DNA of 64,000 nt from Thermomonas aquatica (GTDB lineage Bacteria > Pseudomonadota > Gammaproteobacteria > Xanthomonadales > Xanthomonadaceae): positions 2,079,501 through 2,143,500 of the forward strand of contig NZ_CP040871.1 of NCBI RefSeq assembly GCF_006337105.1, given 5' to 3'. Shown piece by piece: positions 21,192 through 32,794 of the stretch; the stretch's first letter is position 1; each line of letters opens with the position of its first letter. The notes beneath the pieces are model-generated. The model was not told the DNA's origin, did no database searches, and saw only the letters and a program-made list of their open reading frames with translations. Both the position numbers and the translations under genes were made by a program.

Positions 21192-22457
21192 ATGGCCGAC
21201 AGCACGCTTTCCGCCGACATCGCCCACCACGCCGCGCTCGACGCGCGGATGGCGAAGGCGGCGAAGTCGATCCGCCTGCTCAGCCTGGTCAGCTGGCCGG
21301 CCAGCGAGCAGCAGACTTTCCTCGCCGACTACGCGCAGGGCCGGGCGAAGCTGCCGGCGCACGAGTATCCGAAGCACGATTTCTCCGACGCGCGCCGCGA
21401 ATTCGAGGCGATCATCGCCGCCGCCGATCCGGCGCACCCGCTCGGCATCTACCTGGTCGAGTCGGCGCGCAGCTGGTCGCTGGCCGCCGAGTTGCTGGAG
21501 CAGCTGGGCACTCCGCGGGTCAGCGAATTGTCGGTGGCGCTGTTCGGCAAGCCGGAGCACATCCTGCCGGGCGGGGCGACCACGCGCGAGGCGGCCAACC
21601 ACTTCATCGCGATCGCCGACGAACTCGACCGCGAGCTGCTGGCGCCGTCGGAACAGGTCGCGATCTCGGCGACCTCGTTGAGCCTGCAGTTGCAGGCGGC
21701 GCTGGACGATTATTTCGATGGACGGGTGATCACCGTCGAGCTGGACCCCGACCTGATCGCCAAGGCCGCGGCCGGCGCCACCCGCATCCGCCTGCGCGCG
21801 GGCGCCGCGTTTTCCGATTACGACCGCCACCAGCTGCTGCAGCATGAAGCCTTCGTGCATTCGCTGACCGCGCTCAACGGCCAACGCCAGGCGGTGTTGC
21901 CGAGCATGGCGCTGTCCTCGCCGCGCACCACCGCAACCCAGGAAGGGCTTGCGACCTTCGCCGAGCAGATCACCGGCAGCATCGACATCGAGCGGATGAA
22001 GCGGGTCAGCCTGCGCATCGAGGCGGTGGCGATGGCGCTGGACGGCGCGGATTTCATGGCGGTGTTCCGCTATTTCCTCGATGCCGGCCAGAACGAAACC
22101 GAAAGCTTCACCTCCGCGCAGCGGGTGTTCCGCGGCGTGCCCACCAGCGGCGGCGCGGCGTTCACCAAGGACACGGTCTACCTGCGCGGGCTGATCGGCG
22201 TGCACACCTTCTTCCGCTGGGCGCTCAAGCACGGCAAGTTGCGCCTGTGCCGACTGCTGTTCGCCGGCAAGATGACCCTGGCCGACGTGCAGCGCTTCGA
22301 GCCGCTGTTCGACAGCGGCGACTTGTCGCCGCCGCGCTGGTTGCCGGAGTGGGTGGAACGCGCGAACGGGCTGGCCGGGATGCTGGCGTTCTCGCTGTTC
22401 GCCAACCGCATCCGGCTGGAACAGATCGTCGATGCGGAAAGCGTCGCCGACCTGTAG
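21192..22457 (+). CDS. DUF1704 (QEGLA-motif) putative metallocarboxypeptidase, MATCAP-like
   Basis: A 421-residue protein of the family once named flavohemoglobin expression-modulating QEGLA proteins. The zinc-binding motif HEAFVH (HExxxH) is at residues 218-223 and TQEGLA near 249-254, matching the tyrosine carboxypeptidase MATCAP fold known from eukaryotes. A peptidase role in the cytosol is inferred; no bacterial substrate is known. The start at 21192 lies one base after the rsgA stop, so it is almost certainly co-transcribed with rsgA, and dctA follows 15 bases later. Confidence 0.85.
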   Translation: MADSTLSADIAHHAALDARMAKAAKSIRLLSLVSWPASEQQTFLADYAQGRAKLPAHEYPKHDFSDARREFEAIIAAADPAHPLGIYLVESARSWSLAAELLEQLGTPRVSELSVALFGKPEHILPGGATTREAANHFIAIADELDRELLAPSEQVAISATSLSLQLQAALDDYFDGRVITVELDPDLIAKAAAGATRIRLRAGAAFSDYDRHQLLQHEAFVHSLTALNGQRQAVLPSMALSSPRTTATQEGLATFAEQITGSIDIERMKRVSLRIEAVAMALDGADFMAVFRYFLDAGQNETESFTSAQRVFRGVPTSGGAAFTKDTVYLRGLIGVHTFFRWALKHGKLRLCRLLFAGKMTLADVQRFEPLFDSGDLSPPRWLPEWVERANGLAGMLAFSLFANRIRLEQIVDAESVADL

Positions 22458-22472
22458 ACGGGAATCGCATCG

Positions 22473-23822
22473 ATGCCGCAGCCGAACGCTTCCATGCCCG
22501 CCGGCGCCATCGGTCGCCTGCCCTGGTATCGCCACCTGTACCTGCAGGTGCTGGCCGCGATCGCACTGGGTGCGCTGCTCGGCCATTTCCAGCCGGCGCT
22601 GGGCGAAAGCCTGAAGCCGCTGGGCGATGCCTTCATCAAGCTGGTGAAGATGGTGATCGCGCCGGTGGTATTCCTGACCATCGTCACCGGCATCGCCGGC
22701 ATGAACGAGTTGCGCGCGGTGGGGCGCGTGTTCGTCAAGGCGATGGCGTATTTCCTGTGCTTCTCGACGCTGGCGCTGGTGGTCGGGCTGCTGGTGGCGC
22801 ACGTGGTGCAGCCGGGCGCGGGCCTGAACGTGGATCCGGCCACGCTGGATGCGGCGGCGATCACCGGCTATGTCGAGAAATCGCACGAGCTGAGCCTGAC
22901 CGGCTTCCTGCTCGACATCATCCCGACCACCCTGGTCAGCGCCTTCGTCGACGGCAACATCCTGCAGGCCTTGTTCGTGGCGATCCTGTTCGGGATCGCG
23001 CTGGCGATGGTCGGCGAACGCGGCAAGCCGGTGCAGCAGTTCCTGGAGGCGCTGACCGTGCCGGTGTTCCAGCTGGTGCACCTGCTGATGCGCGCGGCGC
23101 CGATCGGCGCGTTCGGCGCGATCGCCTACACCATCGGCAAGCACGGCCTGCACGTGCTCGGCAACCTGGCCTTGCTGGTGGGCAGTTTCTACCTGACTTC
23201 GCTGCTGTTCGTGCTGGTCATCCTCGGCACTGTGTGCCGGCTGTGCGGCTTCTCGATCTTCAAGCTGATCCGCTACATGAAGGCGGAATTGCTGCTGGTG
23301 TTGGGTACCTCGTCGTCGGAATCGGCATTGCCGTCGCTGATGGAGAAGATGGAGGAAGCGGGGTGCAAGAAGTCGGTGGTCGGGCTGGTGGTGCCCACCG
23401 GCTATTCGTTCAACCTCGACGGCACCAACATCTACATGACGCTGGCCGCGTTGTTCATCGCCCAGGCCACCAACACGGAACTGTCATGGGGCCAGCAACT
23501 CACCCTGCTGCTGGTGGCGATGCTGAGCTCCAAGGGCGCGGCGGGGGTGACCGGGGCCGGTTTCGTCACCCTGGCGGCCACGCTGTCGGTGGTGCCGGAC
23601 GTGCCGGTGGCCGGGATGGTGCTGATCCTCGGCGTCGACCGCTTCATGAGCGAATGCCGCTCGCTGACCAATTTCATCGGCAATGCGGTGGCCACCGTGG
23701 TGGTGGCGCGCTGGGACGGCGCGCTGGATCGCATGCAGCTGCAGCGTGCGCTGGACGGCAGGCTGCCGGACCTGGCGACCGATCCGGCATCGCCGCGGGT
23801 GCCCGGTGCGGATCCGCGCTGA
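22473..23822 (+). CDS. dctA: C4-dicarboxylate:cation symporter DctA
   Basis: A 449-residue inner-membrane symporter of the DAACS family that imports succinate, fumarate and malate. Characteristic segments are the serine-rich [15 protein letters not shown] re-entrant loop, [16 protein letters not shown], and [15 protein letters not shown] near the C-terminus. Length and motifs match intact DctA, though glutamate/aspartate transporters are close relatives. It is the third gene after rsgA and the DUF1704 gene. Imported malate could feed MaeB, encoded 1.3 kb away. It converges on gltS, with 15 bases between the stops. Confidence 0.9.
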   Translation: MPQPNASMPAGAIGRLPWYRHLYLQVLAAIALGALLGHFQPALGESLKPLGDAFIKLVKMVIAPVVFLTIVTGIAGMNELRAVGRVFVKAMAYFLCFSTLALVVGLLVAHVVQPGAGLNVDPATLDAAAITGYVEKSHELSLTGFLLDIIPTTLVSAFVDGNILQALFVAILFGIALAMVGERGKPVQQFLEALTVPVFQLVHLLMRAAPIGAFGAIAYTIGKHGLHVLGNLALLVGSFYLTSLLFVLVILGTVCRLCGFSIFKLIRYMKAELLLVLGTSSSESALPSLMEKMEEAGCKKSVVGLVVPTGYSFNLDGTNIYMTLAALFIAQATNTELSWGQQLTLLLVAMLSSKGAAGVTGAGFVTLAATLSVVPDVPVAGMVLILGVDRFMSECRSLTNFIGNAVATVVVARWDGALDRMQLQRALDGRLPDLATDPASPRVPGADPR

Positions 23823-23837
23823 GCCGCGCCCGCCGGC

Positions 23838-25031
23838 TCATTTCCAGAGGTTGATGAAGCCGGTGATGATCAGCGCATTGCTGAAGTCGATGAAGAACGC
23901 GCCGACCAGCGGCGCCACCAGGAACGCGCGCGGCGCCGCGCCGTAGCGTTCGACCAGGGTACGCATCACCGCCATCGCGTTGGCGGTGGTGCCGAGCATG
24001 AAGCCGATGAAGCCGCCGCCCATCACCGCCGCGTCGTAGTCGCGGCCCATCGCGCGCAACACCACCAGGCAGAACAGCGAGACCAGCAGCGCCTGCAGGC
24101 CGAGGTTGACCAGCAGCGGCATCGCCAGCCCGGCCAGTTCCCACAGCTTGAGGTTCATCAGCGCCAGCGACAGGAACAGGGCCAGGCAGACGTTGCCGAT
24201 CACGTCGGTGGTGGGCACCGACAGGCCGATGAGATGGGTGCGGTCGTCGAGGTTGCGGATCAGCGCGCCGACCAGCATCGCGCCGACGTAGGCCGGCAGG
24301 GTCGCGCCGGTCGCGGAGATCCATTGGCTCACCGATGCGCCCAGCCACATCGCGACCAGGATCGCGACGATGCTCTTCAGCGCGGCGTGCTCGCGCTGGT
24401 CCTCGGTGGCGATTTCCAGCGTGCCCATCCCGGTGGGCGCGCTATGGTCCGACGGCCGCGACGACACCAGCCCGTAGCGATGGATCAGCAGCGTCGCCAC
24501 CGGCCCGCCGATCAGGCCGCCGCAGACGATGCCGGCCATCGCCGCGGCCACCGCGATCGATTCGGCGCCGGCCACCCCGGCCTGCTCGAACAGCGGCGCG
24601 AACGCGAGCCCGGTCGCCGGCCCGCCGGCCAGGGTGGTCGCACCGGCCAGCACGCCGAACAGCGGGTGCAGGCCGAATCCCATCGCCACCGCGATCCCCA
24701 GCAGGTTCTGCACCACCGCGTAGCCGCTGGCCAGCAACAGGAACACCAGCACCTGGCGCCCGCTGATCTTGAGCAGCCAGAAACTGGCGTTGAAGCCGAT
24801 GGTGGTGAAGAAGGCGATCATCAGCGGCGTCTGCAGGCTGGTATCCAGCACGAACAGCGCGGTGCCGCGCGCGTGCGCAAGCCATGCCGCCAGCGCGAAT
24901 AGCAGACCGCCGATCACCGGCGGCGGCAGGTTGTAGCGCCCCAGCAGCGGGATCGCGCGGCACAGGGCATAGCCCAGGAACAGGGCGATGCCGGCCAGGG
25001 CCAGGCTCTGCACGGCGTCGAGTTGCATCAT
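23838..25031 (-). CDS. gltS: sodium/glutamate symporter GltS
   Basis: A 397-residue polytopic membrane protein of the ESS family, importing glutamate with sodium. The repeated pore-loop signatures are visible: GATTLAGGPATGLAF in the first half, and the mirrored MGGGFIGFMLGTTANAMAVM in the second, whose GLGATPTAI-like loop is varied. About ten hydrophobic helices are evident. It is divergent from maeB with an 83-base spacer. The start could be Met1 or Met2 of MMQLDAVQ. Confidence 0.9.
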   Translation of the reverse strand: MMQLDAVQSLALAGIALFLGYALCRAIPLLGRYNLPPPVIGGLLFALAAWLAHARGTALFVLDTSLQTPLMIAFFTTIGFNASFWLLKISGRQVLVFLLLASGYAVVQNLLGIAVAMGFGLHPLFGVLAGATTLAGGPATGLAFAPLFEQAGVAGAESIAVAAAMAGIVCGGLIGGPVATLLIHRYGLVSSRPSDHSAPTGMGTLEIATEDQREHAALKSIVAILVAMWLGASVSQWISATGATLPAYVGAMLVGALIRNLDDRTHLIGLSVPTTDVIGNVCLALFLSLALMNLKLWELAGLAMPLLVNLGLQALLVSLFCLVVLRAMGRDYDAAVMGGGFIGFMLGTTANAMAVMRTLVERYGAAPRAFLVAPLVGAFFIDFSNALIITGFINLWK

Positions 25032-25114
25032 GCGGGTCTCCTGCGCGTGCCGCCGGGCGGGCCATGGATGGGCGAAGCGGTATCATCTCCCATCCGCAGA
25101 ATGGGTTAGCGCAG

Positions 25115-27424
<2,310 letters not shown>

Positions 27425-27439
27425 AACCAGATTTAGGCT

Positions 27440-27461
27440 GCGGCGCAGCATCACGCGCCGC
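27440..27461. repeat. inverted repeat between maeB and aceE
   Basis: GCGGCGC and GCGCCGC flank an 8-base loop, 16 bases after the maeB stop. No T-run follows, so it is either a weak terminator or an operator for aceE. A -10-like TAGACT lies just downstream at 27473-27478. Confidence 0.4.
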
Positions 27462-27514
27462 GGATCGCTTGCTAGACTCGCCCTCCGACCGATCTTTTGG
27501 CGATGGAGCACGCG

Positions 27515-30205
27515 ATGAACTGGCTCAACGAAATGCTGCAGAACGATCCCGACCCGCAGGAATCGCGGGAATGGATCGAATCGCTGAAGGCGGTCATCGA
27601 CCACGACGGCGCCGGCCGCGCGCACCAGCTGCTGGAAGGCATGGTCGAGCTGACCCGCCGCGCCGGCGCGCACCTGCCGTTCGCGCCCACCACCGAATAC
27701 ATCAACACCATCCCCACCCACCTGGAACCGGCGTTCCCGGGCGATCCCACCATGGAATGGCGGATCCGCTCGATGATCCGCTGGAACGCGATGGCGATGG
27801 TGGTGCGCGCCAACCGCAAGCCCGGCGACCTGGGCGGGCACATCGCCAGCTTCGCCTCCTCGGCGACCCTGTACGACGTTGGCTTCAACCACTTCTGGCG
27901 CGCCCCCAGTGCCGATCACCCGGGTGATTTGCTGTACATCCAGGGCCACAGCTCGCCGGGCATCTACGCGCGCGCCTTCCTTGAGGGCCGGATCAGCGAA
28001 TCGCAGCTCGACAACTTCCGCATGGAAGTCGACGGCCGCGGCATTTCCTCCTACCCGCACCCGTGGCTGATGCCGGATTTCTGGCAGACCCCGACGGTGT
28101 CGATGGGCCTGGGCCCGCTGGCCGCGATCTACCAGGCGCGCAGCTGGAAGTACCTGGAGGCGCGCGGGCTGATGCCGAAGACCGACCGCAAGGTGTGGTG
28201 CTTCCTCGGCGATGGCGAGACCGACGAACCCGAATCGCTGGGCGCGATCGGCGTGGCCGGCCGCGAGGGCCTGGACAACCTGGTGTTCGTCATCAACTGC
28301 AACCTGCAGCGCCTGGACGGCCCGGTGCGCGGCAACGGCAAGATCATCCAGGAACTGGAAGGCGCGTTCCGCGGCCACGGCTGGAACGTGATCAAGACCA
28401 TCTGGGGCGGCTACTGGGATCCGCTGCTGGCCAAGGACACGCAGGGCATCCTGCGCAAGGTCATGATGGAAACCGTCGACGGCGAATACCAGAACTGCAA
28501 GGCCTTCGGCGGCGCGTACACCCGCGAGCATTTCTTCGGCAAGACCCCGGAAACGCTGGCGATGGTCGCCAACATGAGCGACGACGACATCTGGCGCCTC
28601 AACCGCGGCGGCCACGACCCGCACAAGGTGTACGCGGCCTACGACGCGGCGGTGAAGACCGTCGGCCAGCCGACCGTGATCCTCGCCAAGACGGTGAAGG
28701 GCTACGGCATGGGCACCGCCGGCGAGGCCTTGAACCCCACCCACCAGACCAAGAAACTGGACGACGACGCGGTGCGCGCGTTCCGCGACCGCTTCAAGCT
28801 GCCGATCGACGACGCCCAGTTCAAGGACGGCAACGTGCCGTTCTTCCGCCCGGACGAGAAGTCGCCGGAAATGGAATACATGCGCGAACGCCGCGCGCAG
28901 AAGGGCGGCTACCTGCCGCAGCGCCGGCGCAAGGCCACGCAATCGCTGGAAGTGCCGCCGCTGGCCACCTTCGAGCGCCTGCTGAAGTCCACCGGCGAGC
29001 GCGAGATCAGCACCACCATGGCCTTCGTGCAGATGTTCAACATCATCCTGCGCGACAAGCAGGTCGGCCCGCGCTGCGTGCCGATCGTCGCCGACGAGGC
29101 GCGCACCTTCGGCATGGAAGGCCTGTTCCGCCAGCTCGGCATCTACGCCCCGCAGGGCCAGAAGTACAAGCCGGTGGACGCCGACCAGCTGATGTTCTAC
29201 CGCGAGGACGCGGCCGGGCAGGTGCTGGAGGAAGGCATCACCGAGGCCGGCGCGTTCTCCAGCTGGCTGGCGCTGGCGACCAGCTACAGCACCAACGACC
29301 TGCCGATGCTGCCGTTCTACATCTACTACTCGATGTTCGGCTTCCAGCGCGTCGGCGATTCGGCCTGGCAGGCCGGCGACATGCGCGCGCGCGGCTTCAT
29401 GCTCGGCGGCACCGCCGGCCGCACCACCCTCAACGGCGAAGGCCTGCAGCACGAGGACGGCCAGTCGCACATCCAGAGCAGCTTCATCCCGAACGTGCGC
29501 AGCTACGACCCGACCTTCGCCTACGAAGTGGTCACCGTGGTCCAGCACGGCATGCAGCGGATGCTGGCCGAGCAGCAGGACGAGTACTTCTACATCACCC
29601 TGATGAACGAGAACTACAGCCATCCGGAGATGCCGGAAGGCAGCGCGGAGGGGATCATCAAGGGCATGTACCTGCTGAAGGACGCCGGCAAGGCCAGGAA
29701 GGGCGAGCTGCGCGTGCAGCTGCTGGGCAGCGGCACCATCCTGCGCGAGGTGATCGCCGCCGCCGACCTGCTGGATGCCGACTTCGGCATCAAGGCCGAC
29801 CTCTGGTCCTGCCCCAGCTTCACCGAACTGGCCCGCGACGGCGTCGATGCCGAACGCTGGAACAGGTTCCACCCGGAAGCCAAGGCCCCGCGCAAGGCAT
29901 GGGTCACCCAGCAACTGGAAGGCCGCAGCGGCCCGGCCATCGCCGCCACCGACTACGTCCGCACCTTCGCCAACCAGATCCGCGAATACGTGCCGATGCG
30001 CTACAGCGTGCTCGGCACCGACGGCTACGGCCGCAGCGATACCCGCGCGAACCTGCGCCGGCATTTCGAGGTGGATCGCTTCCATGTCGCGCATGCGGCG
30101 GTGGCGGCGCTGGCGGCGGATGGCAAGCTGACCGCCAAGGACGTGGCGCGGGCGATCAAGCTATACAAGCTGGATGCGGAGAAGCAGAACCCGCTGTTGG
30201 CTTGA
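27515..30205 (+). CDS. aceE: pyruvate dehydrogenase E1 component, homodimeric type
   Basis: The 896-residue thiamine-diphosphate enzyme that decarboxylates pyruvate and passes the acetyl group to the lipoyl domains of AceF. The ThDP motif starts at GDGETDEPES (near 231) and ends at NCNLQRLDGPV. Start choice: ATG 27515 has GGAG six bases upstream and gives the MNWLNEMLQ N-terminus and 896 residues; ATG 27503 is possible. Unlike the usual aceE-aceF-lpd operon, aceE stands alone here, 31 kb from aceF, with its own promoter region and a terminator. Confidence 0.96.
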   Translation: MNWLNEMLQNDPDPQESREWIESLKAVIDHDGAGRAHQLLEGMVELTRRAGAHLPFAPTTEYINTIPTHLEPAFPGDPTMEWRIRSMIRWNAMAMVVRANRKPGDLGGHIASFASSATLYDVGFNHFWRAPSADHPGDLLYIQGHSSPGIYARAFLEGRISESQLDNFRMEVDGRGISSYPHPWLMPDFWQTPTVSMGLGPLAAIYQARSWKYLEARGLMPKTDRKVWCFLGDGETDEPESLGAIGVAGREGLDNLVFVINCNLQRLDGPVRGNGKIIQELEGAFRGHGWNVIKTIWGGYWDPLLAKDTQGILRKVMMETVDGEYQNCKAFGGAYTREHFFGKTPETLAMVANMSDDDIWRLNRGGHDPHKVYAAYDAAVKTVGQPTVILAKTVKGYGMGTAGEALNPTHQTKKLDDDAVRAFRDRFKLPIDDAQFKDGNVPFFRPDEKSPEMEYMRERRAQKGGYLPQRRRKATQSLEVPPLATFERLLKSTGEREISTTMAFVQMFNIILRDKQVGPRCVPIVADEARTFGMEGLFRQLGIYAPQGQKYKPVDADQLMFYREDAAGQVLEEGITEAGAFSSWLALATSYSTNDLPMLPFYIYYSMFGFQRVGDSAWQAGDMRARGFMLGGTAGRTTLNGEGLQHEDGQSHIQSSFIPNVRSYDPTFAYEVVTVVQHGMQRMLAEQQDEYFYITLMNENYSHPEMPEGSAEGIIKGMYLLKDAGKARKGELRVQLLGSGTILREVIAAADLLDADFGIKADLWSCPSFTELARDGVDAERWNRFHPEAKAPRKAWVTQQLEGRSGPAIAATDYVRTFANQIREYVPMRYSVLGTDGYGRSDTRANLRRHFEVDRFHVAHAAVAALAADGKLTAKDVARAIKLYKLDAEKQNPLLA

Positions 30206-30226
30206 TCGGGTCTGCCGTTAGAAGTG

Positions 30227-30253
30227 AAAAAGGCGGCCGATGGCCGCTTTTTT
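30227..30253. terminator. bidirectional rho-independent terminator after aceE
   Basis: The stem GCGGCC-GAT-GGCCGC (30233-30247) has an A-run on the left and a six-T run on the right, with one bulged G. It serves aceE on the plus strand. On the minus strand it also provides a T-run for the convergent DUF2075 gene, whose stop codon begins at its edge (30253-30255). Confidence 0.88.
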
Positions 30254-32268
30254 CATGGCAGTTCCTGCAGTCCAATTGATTTGAAGTATTCGAATGTTGG
30301 GTCGTAGAAACTCGCAGCGCGAGTTGGATCTTCATCGCTGCCATTTGGCACAACGAGAACCATGCCTTGGCGCGCACGCGTCAACAGAACCCGGTAGGCA
30401 TTTTTCAGATAGATCTGACGTTCGAGTTTTTTGATTCGATTCCAGCGAGTGCCTTTGAACTCGTGGTGGGACCAGCTAGTTCCGTTGAAGCGAAGATCGC
30501 CGTCCCACACCACGCAAGCCCAGTCCAGCTCAAGTCCTTGCACTTGGAATTCGGTGGCAACGTCTTCGAGGTAGTAGGAGGATCGGGTGTCTTCCTTGCC
30601 ATCCAGAAACCATTTGACCGGGTCGGTCTTGACGCGAACATCAATCGCGTGTGGCTTGAGTCGTTGTGCTTGCGAAGACACCACGATGCCGTAGCGTTCA
30701 GAGCCACGCGCTTGGTCGCGTAGCCATTGCTTCGCAATGCCGAGGTTACGGGTGATCTTGATTGGATAACGTGCGACGACTTGTGCAAGAGTTCGTTTTG
30801 CAGCTTCTTGCTCAATATCCAAGACTTCACGGACAAATTTGCTGAGCGATTCGGCGCGGAAGGAGCGCATCGATGTCGCAAGGTGTAGGTCGTGGTTGCG
30901 CTTGGTTGTGGGCAGTGCGAGCACTTTCTTGAGTGAATCGTCGCTTCGATACTCGGATTCCGTGAGGCTAGGCGATAAATGCACCTCCCAGTCTCTGAAT
31001 CGTTTGAGAACTGCATCCAGCCATTCGCTGATACCGGCCTCGCCGGTATTGATCTCCTGTCCGCCGCCAACGAGGCAAACAACAACGGCCCAATCTTGGT
31101 GGCGATTGACGCAGGAAATCAGGAACTCCGGTTCGGATTGATTGAAGCCCGGTCGGTTCTTCTTTCGCGCCATGAAGTTGGTCGTTTGCTCCAGCGTCCA
31201 TGCGCGCTGTGCTTCATCGAATAGGACAACGTGCTCTGGTGGAGCTCCTTCATCTGCAAGGCAGTCATCGCGAAAGTGGTGAACGTTCTGGATGAAGGTC
31301 GCGATCTTCTGGCGTGCTTCACCTTTTCTGATAGTCATGCCTTGGATAGAGGCTCGTGCAACGGTGTCTCGTGCCAAGGCTTCTCGCAGTACGGCAACTA
31401 GCGGGCCGTTGCCAGATAAGAAGACGCTGTAGGTTGCGCTGTCTTTGTCGAGGTGTCGGTTAGCCACGTCGAGCCCTACAAGCGTCTTGCCGGCCCCCGG
31501 TACGCCTGTCACGAAGCAGATGGCCTTCTTCCCCGAGCTGCGTGCGTCCTCAATAATCTGATCAATGGCTTTCGATGTGGCAGATAGGTTCTGCGCGCCG
31601 GCATCACTTCGAGAGATCGCTTCAACCGAATGGCCGGCGTACAAAGCGCGGGCTGCTTCAACGATTGTTGGTGTTGGCAAGTAGCGACCGCTTTCCCAGT
31701 TGGAAATGTCAATGCGTGGTGCTTTCAGGAAAGTTAGAGTCTGCGCGACGACTTCCTGCAAGTCATCCGCATTGGCTCGAATCGGACGAACAAGATCATC
31801 GTCGTGCAATGTGTAATGCAGTTCAATCGTTTGAGATTTGGCCTTGGTGGCCACCAGCACAGGCGCGATGCAGATGCTATGGCTCGCGTCGTGGAAATTT
31901 TTAAGGTCAAGCGCGTAGTCCCAAACTTGGTCAAGTGCGGAAACATTGAACTGGGACTCGCCGGCTTTGAATTCAACAACGAAGAGAACGTGCCCGACGA
32001 TAAGAATCACATCTACCCGTCGACCCAGACGAGGAATCGTGTATTCGAAGTAGATTTTGGCGGAAGATTGTTCTAAATCCGCAAGTTTGAGTGCCTTAAG
32101 AATTTCAATTTGTTCTTGCCAAGCGTTGTTCTGCGTGAGTTCGAGATCTCCGCCTGCTCGGCGAGCCATCTCACCAAGAATCTCGTCGCTGCTCTGCCGG
32201 ACAAACTCCTCGAATCGCGCACCATAAAGCCAGCGACATACGATTGATTCCGCTTTATCGCTTTGCAT
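30253..32268 (-). CDS. PD-(D/E)xK nuclease - DUF2075 P-loop helicase fusion, candidate defence protein
   Basis: This is a 671-residue protein. The N-terminal part (about 60-160) reads as a PD-(D/E)xK nuclease: Glu75, Asp86 and Glu99-x-Lys101 (VVEFKAG). A DUF2075 superfamily 1-like ATPase follows, with Walker A GVPGAGKT (255-262), Walker B LFDEAQ (349-354), GGGQEIN (401-407), VQGLELDW and a terminal VLLTRARQG. The gene is clearly less GC-rich than both flanks and has native-unlike codon use, so it is probably acquired. The layout resembles single-protein nuclease-helicase immunity factors. A repair role is the alternative. No partner gene or integrase is adjacent. Confidence 0.85.
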   Translation of the reverse strand: MQSDKAESIVCRWLYGARFEEFVRQSSDEILGEMARRAGGDLELTQNNAWQEQIEILKALKLADLEQSSAKIYFEYTIPRLGRRVDVILIVGHVLFVVEFKAGESQFNVSALDQVWDYALDLKNFHDASHSICIAPVLVATKAKSQTIELHYTLHDDDLVRPIRANADDLQEVVAQTLTFLKAPRIDISNWESGRYLPTPTIVEAARALYAGHSVEAISRSDAGAQNLSATSKAIDQIIEDARSSGKKAICFVTGVPGAGKTLVGLDVANRHLDKDSATYSVFLSGNGPLVAVLREALARDTVARASIQGMTIRKGEARQKIATFIQNVHHFRDDCLADEGAPPEHVVLFDEAQRAWTLEQTTNFMARKKNRPGFNQSEPEFLISCVNRHQDWAVVVCLVGGGQEINTGEAGISEWLDAVLKRFRDWEVHLSPSLTESEYRSDDSLKKVLALPTTKRNHDLHLATSMRSFRAESLSKFVREVLDIEQEAAKRTLAQVVARYPIKITRNLGIAKQWLRDQARGSERYGIVVSSQAQRLKPHAIDVRVKTDPVKWFLDGKEDTRSSYYLEDVATEFQVQGLELDWACVVWDGDLRFNGTSWSHHEFKGTRWNRIKKLERQIYLKNAYRVLLTRARQGMVLVVPNGSDEDPTRAASFYDPTFEYFKSIGLQELP

Positions 32269-32403
32269 TTCTTAACTGTCCATTGCGTCCCCGGGCGCTA
32301 TCCCAGGGTAGCAGCACTTCTCCGGACCTGCTTAAGCCAGTCTCGTGTGCTGCGAAATACCTAGCCTAGTCTCTGAAGTGGGCAATTGGTCATCGGGAAA
32401 ATC

Positions 32404-32794
32404 GTGGATAACCGTCACTGCGTGTTCGAATACATGTACCGCGATGCAGGTAATTGGAAGACATACGGGGCATTGCTGTTGGTTGGCGGTCCGCATGGTT
32501 TTCGAGAAACGCTTCGTGGATGCCTTGAGTGGGCGGATTTGTTTGTCGCGGAACAGGTGGGTGTTCCTTCACTCTATGAGACGCATCTGATCGAATGTGA
32601 TGATGGACCGTCTGATCTCGACCACGCATATCACGAATTTGTTGACCTGCGAGAGGCTACGGAGGCTGATTTGGTGGTTTTGAAGGTGGTTGGTTCTTTT
32701 GAAGGTGGTTGGTTCTTTAGACGATCTAATCGCTGGAATGCAAAAGGCGGCAGGTCATTGGGATGTCAGGCTTTCGCCGAATTATTGTTTTTGA
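32404..32794 (+). pseudogene. small hypothetical gene frameshifted by a 19-bp tandem duplication
   Basis: From GTG 32404 the frame encodes MDNRHCVFEYMYRDAGNW..., a soluble acidic protein I cannot assign to a named family. A perfect 19-bp tandem repeat (32681-32718) shifts the frame, giving an arginine-rich tail that runs to 32832 inside the neighbouring gene. Deleting one copy restores a reading frame ending at TGA 32792-32794, directly abutting the stop of the serine hydrolase, and about 125 residues long. Base composition matches the adjacent nuclease-helicase gene. A TTG at 32386 is an alternative start. Whether the altered product is still made is unknown. Confidence 0.7.
32681..32718 (+). 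repeat. perfect 19-bp tandem duplication
   Basis: The unit TGAAGGTGGTTGGTTCTTT occurs at 32681-32699 and again at 32700-32718 with no intervening base. Nineteen is not a multiple of three, so the repeat changes the reading frame of the gene that contains it. Two exact copies imply a recent event, and slippage could reverse it. Confidence 0.95.

Noticed and set aside
31575..31904. Short open frames opposite the nuclease-helicase gene
   Set aside because: They are antisense to a gene with complete helicase and nuclease motifs and lack starts with ribosome binding sites.
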